Origin: an uncultured Gemmatimonadota bacterium
Lineage (GTDB): Bacteria > Gemmatimonadota > Gemmatimonadetes > Gemmatimonadales > GWC2-71-9
Assembly (NCBI GenBank): GCA_946480845.1
Contig: CAMLLJ010000039.1
Span: 1 to 14,835 of the forward strand
Direction: 5' to 3'
Length of the DNA stretch: 14,835 nt
Below are positions 10,508 through 14,835 of this stretch, piece by piece; position 1 is the stretch's first letter; every line of letters begins with the position of its first letter. A program made the translations under genes and the position numbers. The notes under the pieces are model-generated. The model did not search any database and was not told the origin of the DNA. It saw only the letters and a program-made list of their open reading frames with translations.

Positions 10508-10549
10508 ACGATAGGGGGTGCGGCGGGCGGGCGTGGTGGTGCAGGTCAC
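10508..10549 (-). promoter_or_regulatory. Promoter with imperfect CRP/FNR-type operator, for the disordered-protein operon
   Basis: Read on the minus strand, GTGA-CCTGCA-CCAC (10549 to 10536) differs from the GTGA-N6-TCAC dyad at one base. Exactly 22 nt later comes TATCGT (10513 to 10508), a 4/6 match to the -10 consensus that keeps T, A and the last T. The predicted transcription start is near 10501, giving a 34-nt leader. Spacing is identical to the two perfect copies in this window, which raises the credibility of this weaker site. Confidence 0.5.
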
Positions 10550-10553
10550 GGCT

Positions 10554-10596
10554 GGTCAGGACGGTCAGGACGGTCAGGACGGTCGGGACGGTCGGG
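10554..10596. repeat. Second, non-coding copy of the 9-bp repeat array
   Basis: Four full units plus two partial units of GGACGGTCR, identical over 43 nt, including the order of A/G variants, to 10284-10326. It lies in the intergenic region just upstream of the operon promoter rather than in a gene, and looks like a partial duplication of the coding array. Confidence 0.9.
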
Positions 10597-10625
10597 TGCC
10601 CGGTGAGCTCTGATGCATGGGCGAA

Positions 10626-10690
10626 GCCAGGACCCCATGCCGCGCCGCAGGACTGTGTGCTTGTCCGAAGGAGCGGCATGGGGTCCTGGC
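10626..10690. repeat. 18-bp perfect inverted repeat after the ATP-grasp gene
   Basis: The arms 10626-10643 and 10673-10690 are exact reverse complements (GCCAGGACCCCATGCCGC and its complement), with a 29-nt loop that itself contains GGAC/GTCC. The structure begins 46 nt after the stop of the minus-strand ATP-grasp gene, so it may stabilise or end that transcript. Neither side has a T-run, so it is not a standard intrinsic terminator. A REP/MITE-like element is an alternative. Confidence 0.85.
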
Positions 10691-10736
10691 GCAGCCGGAG
10701 CGCCGGAGCGCCGTCGGCATGCGAGCGCCGGGCCCG

Positions 10737-11813
10737 CTACACCTGCAGCACCGGCGCCGGCGCCGGCTTCCGCGCCATCGCCATCTCCACGATCTCCCGC
10801 AGCGTCTGCGGGAACGGATGCCCCGCCTCCTCCGCGGAATGCATGAACGACACGCCCTCCGTCAGGTCCGGGTTCGGGTTCACCTCCAGCACGTAGACGT
10901 GATTGTCGCGGTTCACCCGGATGTCGAGGCGGGCGTAGTCGCGGCAGCCGGAGACGCGGTAGGCGCGGAGGGCCACCTCCTCGACGCGCTTGAGCAGGCG
11001 CTTCGAGAGGTCGGCGGGGCAGCGGGAGCCCACCCGGTGGAACACCTCCTGGAGCGGGTCCCACTTGGCGGCGTAGCTGATGATCGCCGGCTGGTCCGGC
11101 GGGAGCCCGGAGAAGTCGTACTCGAGCGGCGGCAGCACCAGCGGCGGGTCGTTCCCCAGGACGCCGACGTGCAGCTCGCGGCCCTCGATGAATTCCTCAA
11201 CCAGCACCGGCGCGCCGAACTCGGCGAAGACCTTCTCCAGCCGGGCGAGGAGCTGGGGCCGGTCGTGCACCACGCTCGCCGCCTCGATGCCGGCGCTGCC
11301 GTCCTCGCGGGCCGGCTTGACGATCAGCGGATAGTGGAGGCCGTGGCGCTGGGTGGTGAGCGGCTCCCAGAGGTGCAGGAAGCGCGGGGTGGGGACCCGG
11401 TTGGCGATGAGGAGCTGCTTCATCAGCCCCTTCCGCCGGCAGATGGCCAGGCAGAGCGGGCTCGCCCCGGTATAAGGTATGCGGTACAGCTCGAGGAACC
11501 CGGCCACCGCCGGCTCCAGGTCGGCGTCGTCGTGGAAGGACTCGACCAGGTTGAAGACCGCGTCGGGGGGGTGGCGCTTCACCACGCGCTCGAGGTTGGC
11601 GATGTTCTCGCGCAGGTTGACGGGCCGGACCCGGAACCGCTCGGTCCGGAGCGCCTTGACGATCGCGTCGTACTCCTCCTTCACGGTGGCGACGGCGATG
11701 TCGTACTCGGGGGTGAACCCGAGGGTGGTGGGATCCACCTGCTTGAGGCTCTCGTAGCCCTCGTCGCTCACGCTGTTGTAGAGGACGACCACCGAGCCGC
11801 GGTCCCTGCCCAT
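10737..11813 (-). CDS. D-alanine-D-alanine-ligase-like ATP-grasp protein
   Basis: A 358-residue ATP-grasp enzyme, expected to couple ATP hydrolysis to joining a carboxylate to an amine through an acyl phosphate. The start is ATG at 11813: GGGAG lies 8 nt upstream, whereas the in-frame GTG at 11819 is only 2 nt from it. An N-terminal pre-ATP-grasp domain contains DAVFNLVESF and IPYTGASPLCLAICRRKGLMK. The ATP-grasp fold follows: YPLIVKPAREDGSAGI (Lys166), APVLVEEFIEGRELHVGVLG, and the metal-binding strand pair DYARLDIRV (Asp297) and VYVLEVNPNPDL (Glu310, Asn312). It resembles Ddl but is probably not the housekeeping enzyme, since the N-terminal half is divergent and it pairs with a C39-like peptidase gene across a 47-bp divergent promoter. 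It has no signal peptide. The substrate is unknown; a peptide or amino-acid ligase is likely. Confidence 0.88.
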   Translation of the reverse strand: MGRDRGSVVVLYNSVSDEGYESLKQVDPTTLGFTPEYDIAVATVKEEYDAIVKALRTERFRVRPVNLRENIANLERVVKRHPPDAVFNLVESFHDDADLEPAVAGFLELYRIPYTGASPLCLAICRRKGLMKQLLIANRVPTPRFLHLWEPLTTQRHGLHYPLIVKPAREDGSAGIEAASVVHDRPQLLARLEKVFAEFGAPVLVEEFIEGRELHVGVLGNDPPLVLPPLEYDFSGLPPDQPAIISYAAKWDPLQEVFHRVGSRCPADLSKRLLKRVEEVALRAYRVSGCRDYARLDIRVNRDNHVYVLEVNPNPDLTEGVSFMHSAEEAGHPFPQTLREIVEMAMARKPAPAPVLQV

Positions 11814-11860
11814 AGGCACAGCTCCCGTATACCTTCCCGAACCTTTTTGCCTCGTGATTG
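11814..11860. promoter_or_regulatory. Shared divergent promoter region of the ATP-grasp and C39-like genes
   Basis: Only 47 bp separate the two starts, so control elements must overlap. A palindromic GTATAC (11828-11833) offers a -10 on both strands: TATACC for the peptidase gene, and GTATAC for the ligase gene, though in that direction the leader would be very short. The peptidase ATG at 11861 has no recognisable Shine-Dalgarno (preceding bases are CTCGTGATTG). No strong -35 is seen; upstream elements would fall inside the opposite gene. Confidence 0.4.
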
Positions 11861-12745
11861 ATGGGAATATACCCGCAGCCCAATCTCTGGCAGTGTGGGC
11901 CCTTCGCCCTGAAGCATGCCCTGGTGGTCCTGGGCGTGCTCAAGGACGAGCGCGCGCTGTCGCGGGTGGCGGGGACCCACTGGTGGCACGGCACCGATGA
12001 GCTGCAGCTCGCGCGGGCGGCCCAGGCCTTCGACTGCGACCTGCTGACCATCCGCCGCGCCGACGCCGAGCGGGCCCGGCGGGAGCTGGTGCGCTACCTC
12101 AAGCGCGGCATCCCGGTCCTGCTCTGCGTCGAGGAGTGGGGCCACTGGATCACCGTGGTCAAGTACGACCAGAGCCGGTTCATCCTCCTCGACAGCCGGG
12201 AACCCAAGGTCCTCGCCATCGCGTCGTGGCCGCAGCTCCGGCGCACCTGGGGCTTTCACGAGATCGACGCCGAAGGGGAGTACACCGGCCGGGTGCTCTT
12301 CGACCTGCACCCCGTCGTGCCCCGGTTCCGCCCGCGCACCCAGGCGCAGTTCTCGCTGGCACGGGCCCGGCTCCTCCGCCGCTCCTCCAAGCGCCAGCTC
12401 GGCGAGCTGTGGGACGAGTACCTGGGCGACCTCCTGATCCTCTGCCGCACCCGGAGCACCCGGGCCACCCGGGTCTTCTCCCTGGGCGAGTTCTTCCGGC
12501 GGCACGGGGAGATGATCCTGGAACAGGTGGACTACTGGCACGGGTCGGTGGACCGGAAGGCGGCCCGGGAGATCCTCGACAACCTCCACTTCGTGGCCGA
12601 CACCTACGGCCTGGTCATCCACGCCGAGCAGGAGAAGCGGACCATCGCCGGGATCACCTCGATCCTGGCGCTCTGGTCGGCCGGCGAATTCGGGGTGACG
12701 ACGGTCTACGGCCCCCGTCCCGAAAGCCGCTCCCGCCGCCGCTAG
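11861..12745 (+). CDS. C39-like cysteine peptidase with unrecognised C-terminal region
   Basis: A 294-residue protein. The first 150 residues look like a papain-fold C39-type peptidase: Gln6 six residues before Cys12 in PQPNLWQCGPFALKHAL matches the oxyanion Gln and nucleophile of the family; His95 in EEWGHWITVVKYD and Asp111 in FILLDSREP complete the triad. C39 domains cleave leader peptides after double-glycine-type motifs when fused to ABC transporters; here there is no transporter, signal peptide or membrane helix, so it is probably cytoplasmic. Residues about 160-290 (LARARLLRRSSKRQLGELWD, then EILDNLHFVADTYGLVIHAE and TIAGITSILALWSAGEFGV) form a helical region I do not recognise. Its divergent neighbour is an ATP-grasp ligase, suggesting that one enzyme makes and the other trims or removes a peptide-like product. 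Proteolysis itself is inferred from motif spacing. Confidence 0.82.
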   Translation: MGIYPQPNLWQCGPFALKHALVVLGVLKDERALSRVAGTHWWHGTDELQLARAAQAFDCDLLTIRRADAERARRELVRYLKRGIPVLLCVEEWGHWITVVKYDQSRFILLDSREPKVLAIASWPQLRRTWGFHEIDAEGEYTGRVLFDLHPVVPRFRPRTQAQFSLARARLLRRSSKRQLGELWDEYLGDLLILCRTRSTRATRVFSLGEFFRRHGEMILEQVDYWHGSVDRKAAREILDNLHFVADTYGLVIHAEQEKRTIAGITSILALWSAGEFGVTTVYGPRPESRSRRR

Positions 12746-12813
12746 CGCGACCATCCGGGGGCCTGCCGCATCTCTCCCCGTAGCAGAACACCTCACTCAG
12801 GGAGATTCGCACC

Positions 12814-13668
12814 ATGACTCGTCAGTGGCTGGGCGCCTCCGTGGCGCTCCTCATGGCCCTCACCCCGGCGCTCGCAGCCCAGGGCCGGGCCGGCAATGCC
12901 AGGGAAGCCGTCCGCGCCTACACCATGATGTTCGGTCGGCCCCGGATCGGGGTCACCGTCGCCACCGACTCCGACGCGGATGCCGCCGGCGCCCGGATCG
13001 AGTCGGTGACCCCGGATGGCCCTGCCCACAAGGCCGGCCTCAGGGACGGCGACGTGATCACCAAATTCGGGGACACCAGCCTGCGCGGCGAGTCGGCCGG
13101 CCGGCAGCTGGTCGAGCTGGCGCAGGCACTGGAGCCCGGCGACACGGTCCGGGTCGAGTACCGCCGGGGCAACGACCGCCGCAACGCCACCATCGTGGCG
13201 CAGGAGCTCAGCGGCAACTACGTCTTCCAGACGATGCCGCGCGGCCGGATCGAGCAGCTGATGCCGGCGCTGGAAGGGCTCCGGAACACGTTCACCTTCT
13301 ACGGCAGCCGGGGCCTCGAGCTCGCCGAGCTGAACGAGGGGCTGGGGGAGTACTTCGGGACCAGCAAGGGCGTGCTGGTGCTCAAGGCGCCGGCCGACTC
13401 GACCCTGCCGCTCCGTGCCGGCGACGTGATCCTCTCGATCGACGGCCGCGAGCCCCAGTCGGTGAGTCACGCCATGCGCATCATGTCGTCCTACGCCCCG
13501 GGGGAATCGGTCCGCTTCGAGGTCATGCGGCAGAAGCGGAGCAGCACGGTGAACTGGACGGTGTCGGAGCGCGAAGGGGTCTCCTCCTTCAACATGATGC
13601 ACCGCGAGCCGATGAAGCGTCCCGCGGTGCGGCTCCGGTCCACCGGCCCGGTCCGCGGGCAGACCTGA
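12814..13668 (+). CDS. Exported protein with two PDZ domains
   Basis: A 284-residue protein with AGGGAG (12799-12804) upstream of its ATG and a signal peptide cleaved near ALA-AQG (about residue 21-22). The first PDZ domain is about residues 43-130: RIGVTV, then VTPDGPAHKAGLRDGDVIT (65-83) and LEPGDTVRVEYRRG. The second is about 160-250: GVLVLKAPADSTLPLRAGDV (186-205), ILSIDGREPQSVS, YAPGESVRFEVMRQ. Neither a trypsin-like nor a C-terminal-processing protease domain is present, so it is not a complete DegP-type protease. It more likely binds C-termini of envelope proteins as an adaptor or scaffold. The tail is short and basic. It follows the C39-like gene on the same strand after 68 nt and may share its transcript; a strong terminator closes it. 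Confidence 0.88.
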   Translation: MTRQWLGASVALLMALTPALAAQGRAGNAREAVRAYTMMFGRPRIGVTVATDSDADAAGARIESVTPDGPAHKAGLRDGDVITKFGDTSLRGESAGRQLVELAQALEPGDTVRVEYRRGNDRRNATIVAQELSGNYVFQTMPRGRIEQLMPALEGLRNTFTFYGSRGLELAELNEGLGEYFGTSKGVLVLKAPADSTLPLRAGDVILSIDGREPQSVSHAMRIMSSYAPGESVRFEVMRQKRSSTVNWTVSEREGVSSFNMMHREPMKRPAVRLRSTGPVRGQT

Positions 13669-13684
13669 CGCTTCGCCAACGCAG

Positions 13685-13725
13685 AAGGACCCGCCGGGCA
13701 GCCGCCCGGCGAGTCCTTTCTGTTT
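13685..13725 (+). terminator. Rho-independent terminator of the PDZ gene
   Basis: The stem pairs AAGGAC-C-CGCCGGGC (13685-13699) with GCCCGGCG-A-GTCCTT (13704-13718), 14 bp with one internal mismatch and an AGCC loop, followed by the T-rich TCTGTTT. It starts 17 nt after the PDZ stop and separates it from the convergent ferritin-like gene, whose stop is at 13738. This is the clearest intrinsic terminator in the window. Confidence 0.9.
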
Positions 13726-13737
13726 CCGGCAGGCGGA

Positions 13738-14337
13738 CTAGCGCTGCCAGGTGCTGTTCAGGTTTCCGGCGGTGGTCCCCGACGGCTGGTGCCAGACCTC
13801 CTCGATGTTCCGGGAGACCTCGGCCAGCGCCGCGTCGTTGACCGGCAGGTCCTCTTCCTTCAGGAACTGCACGACCGCACCCGGAATGATGTTGTTGAGC
13901 GTCATGACGACCCGGGCATAGTCGCTCAGGTGCCGGTGGGCGACTTCGGCCACCTGGCGGTCGCCGAGGGCGAGCGCGGTGGTGTGCAGCATGACGTAGC
14001 CGATGTTGGCAAGGCTGAACGCCGTGTAGTCGTCCCGCAGGTTCTTGGGGAGACTCTCGGTGCGGACCAGGTCGATCGCCGCGGCGCCGAGGCCGAGGAC
14101 CATCGAGCCGGCTTCCTTGATCATGTCGGCCGGGCCCTTGCCGCCCTTGTTCTTCGCCAGGCCCTGCAGGGTGCTGATGTGCGACTCCGCCGTCGAGTGC
14201 ATGGCCTGCAGCTCGTGCTTCACCGCCGGGTACTTGTCGAGGTCCTCGATCTGCCCGGCAATCGCCTTCTTGATATGCTCCTCGAGCGAGAGCATGTCGG
14301 TGACATAGCTGTTCAGTGTCTCGGTCGTGTCCTTCAT
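13738..14337 (-). CDS. Ferritin-like / DUF892-like four-helix protein
   Basis: A 199-residue, mostly helical protein with no signal peptide. The helices run about 8-30 (LNSYVTDMLSLEEHIKKAIA), 38-62 (AVKHELQAMHSTAESHISTL), 101-125 (DDYTAFSLANIGYVMLHTTA) and 128-160 (QVAEVAHRHLSDYARVVMTL). Glu20, then Glu51-x-His53, sit where ferritin-like proteins keep metal ligands (E and ExxH patterns), but the E-x-H spacing is not the canonical ExxH and helix 3 offers only a His118, so iron binding is uncertain. Between helices 2 and 3 lies a small apolar Gly/Ala segment (GSMVLGLGAAAIDLV). The start has AGGACAG upstream. Its promoter carries a perfect CRP/FNR-type operator. Related DUF892 (YciF-type) proteins are stress-induced; a similar role is likely. 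It converges on the PDZ gene. Confidence 0.8.
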   Translation of the reverse strand: MKDTTETLNSYVTDMLSLEEHIKKAIAGQIEDLDKYPAVKHELQAMHSTAESHISTLQGLAKNKGGKGPADMIKEAGSMVLGLGAAAIDLVRTESLPKNLRDDYTAFSLANIGYVMLHTTALALGDRQVAEVAHRHLSDYARVVMTLNNIIPGAVVQFLKEEDLPVNDAALAEVSRNIEEVWHQPSGTTAGNLNSTWQR

Positions 14338-14363
14338 GGTCTGTCCTGGTTGAATGACGATGC

Positions 14364-14405
14364 AGTATCGTGCATCCAGCCGGCAACCGAAGTGACACCC
14401 GTCAC
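14364..14405 (-). promoter_or_regulatory. Promoter with perfect CRP/FNR-type operator, for the ferritin-like gene
   Basis: On the minus strand the dyad GTGA-CGGGTG-TCAC (14405 to 14392) is followed after exactly 22 nt by GATACT (14369 to 14364), a 4/6 match to the -10 consensus. The predicted start of transcription is near 14357, the operator is centred at -41.5 and the leader is 20 nt. The -10 lies inside a second dyad, GATGCA-N6-TGCATC (14359-14376), which could bind another regulator. Confidence 0.62.
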
Positions 14406-14407
14406 GC

Positions 14408-14719
14408 CTAACGCCCCTGCAGCGCCTCCTGGAACAACCGGCTCATCAGCGAATCCGACGCGACCCGGTACATCAGCTGCTCGTACTCGTCGGCGGTCAT
14501 CCCTTCGGCCGCAAGGATCGAATCGACCCGTCCAGGCGCCCGGTCCACGGCGATGGCCACGGCGGCCCCCCGGCTGATGAGCAGCATGCTGGAGTCGACC
14601 ATCGGCGCGGCGACGGCCGCCGAATCCGCGGCGGCTGCCCCGGGACGGGCGCGCTCGCCGCCGCAGGCGAGGGCGGCCGCGAGCGCGAGCGATGCGGCCG
14701 CAACGATTCGCGCGCTCAT
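14408..14719 (-). CDS. Small exported protein, lipoprotein candidate
   Basis: A 103-residue protein. The N-terminus MSARIVAAASLALAAALACGG is a short, basic then Ala-rich signal sequence with Cys19 as possible lipid attachment (ALA-C, weak lipobox). A low-complexity Ala-rich linker follows (RARPGAAAADSAAVAAP), then a compact, mostly helical region (VDSILAAEGMTADEYEQLMY, then RVASDSLMSRLFQEALQG). No known domain recognised; the tail resembles small periplasmic helical proteins that are often just called hypothetical. The ATG overlaps the stop of the upstream gene as ATGA (14716-14719), so it is the downstream member of an operon entering from the right edge. Its stop is only 2 nt from the operator dyad at 14392-14405. 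Confidence 0.75.
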   Translation of the reverse strand: MSARIVAAASLALAAALACGGERARPGAAAADSAAVAAPMVDSSMLLISRGAAVAIAVDRAPGRVDSILAAEGMTADEYEQLMYRVASDSLMSRLFQEALQGR

Positions 14720-14835
14720 CGTGAGGGCTCCGGCTTCTTCCTGGGTTTCAGCGTCTGGGTGCGCGCCTCGCGCTTCTCCTTCAGGATCTCCCCGGCGCTG
14801 AGCCCCGGGGGTGGGCCCTTCCGCCCGCGCGCGGC
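14716..14835 (-). CDS. C-terminal end of an unidentified lysine/arginine-rich protein (partial)
   Basis: The last 39 codons of a gene entering from the right edge: AARGRKGPPPGLSAGEILKE, then KREARTQTLKPRKKPEPSR, ending at the TGA at 14718-14716. The tail is strongly basic with Pro, as in many nucleic-acid-binding or linker tails, but that is too little for identification. I accept it as coding because its stop overlaps the next start as ATGA, the same coupling as at 1551-1554, and third positions are nearly all G/C. The 5' end lies outside the window. Confidence 0.6.
   Translation of the reverse strand, partial: AARGRKGPPPGLSAGEILKEKREARTQTLKPRKKPEPSR

Noticed and set aside
9492..10514. A 340-codon plus-strand frame opposite the disordered-protein operon, with hydrophobic Val/Ala-rich translation
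   Set aside because: It spans two minus-strand genes with good ribosome sites and coupled ends, has no start signal, and runs through the operator and repeat. I still regard strand choice here as less certain than elsewhere.
10271..10596. Repeat arrays considered as a CRISPR
   Set aside because: Units are 9 bp, contiguous and without spacers, and no cas gene is present.
10737..11813. Housekeeping D-alanine-D-alanine ligase (ddl)
   Set aside because: The ATP-grasp core fits, but the N-terminal half is divergent, no cell-wall genes are nearby and it faces a C39-like peptidase, so I left the gene symbol empty.
10617..11861. Plus-strand frame opposite the ATP-grasp gene, and 11768-12796 minus opposite the C39-like gene
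   Set aside because: Both are antisense to proteins with clear catalytic motifs, and their products are motif-free.
12814..13668. DegP/HtrA or C-terminal processing protease
   Set aside because: Only the two PDZ domains are present; no catalytic Ser or Ser/Lys domain is found in 284 residues.

Overview
The window reads as a chromosomal segment of a very GC-rich bacterium, most likely a member of Gemmatimonadota; no rRNA or other marker gene is present to prove this. The inference rests on an ECF sigma factor of the Rhodopirellula/Acidobacteria-like type coupled to a membrane Ser/Thr kinase, a second large kinase fused to a TolB/FlgO-like and TPR sensor region, a secreted TPR protein, many short lipoproteins, and almost uniform G/C at third codon positions. 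No insertion sequence, tRNA, rRNA, CRISPR array or phage gene is visible.

Layout. 1-2135 (-): an ECF sigma gene followed by a Ser/Thr kinase that runs off the left edge; the two overlap as ATGA. 2240-3889 (+): a secreted TPR protein, divergent from the sigma gene. 4005-4646 (+): a glycine-zipper lipoprotein with its own promoter, followed by a terminator-like hairpin. 4779-6224 (+): a long nitronate-monooxygenase-family flavoprotein. 6291-9464 (+): a 1057-residue transmembrane Ser/Thr kinase with TPRs. 9474-10467 (-): a tightly coupled two-gene operon for strongly hydrophilic, probably disordered proteins, one carrying seven Asp-Arg-Pro repeats. 10468-10736 is intergenic and structured: a promoter, a second copy of the 9-bp repeat array and an 18-bp inverted repeat. 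10737-11813 (-) and 11861-12745 (+): a divergent pair, a D-Ala-D-Ala-ligase-like ATP-grasp enzyme and a C39-like cysteine peptidase with an unrecognised C-terminal region. 12814-13668 (+): an exported two-PDZ protein, closed by a strong terminator. 13738-14337 (-): a ferritin-like helical protein. 14408-14719 (-): a small exported lipoprotein candidate that overlaps a lysine-rich gene entering from the right edge.

Two things stand out. First, three promoters share one geometry. A CRP/FNR-spaced palindrome (GTGA-N6-TCAC, perfect at 3903-3916 and 14392-14405, one mismatch at 10536-10549) lies exactly 22 nt before a plausible -10 hexamer, which centres the operator at -41.5 as in class II CRP-type activation. 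The genes controlled are the glycine-zipper lipoprotein, the disordered-protein operon and the ferritin-like protein, so a shared stress or redox/energy regulon is a reasonable hypothesis. Second, the ATP-grasp ligase and the C39-like peptidase face each other across 47 bp, share a promoter region and both look cytoplasmic. That suggests a small make-and-cleave peptide or amide modification system whose substrate is not visible here.
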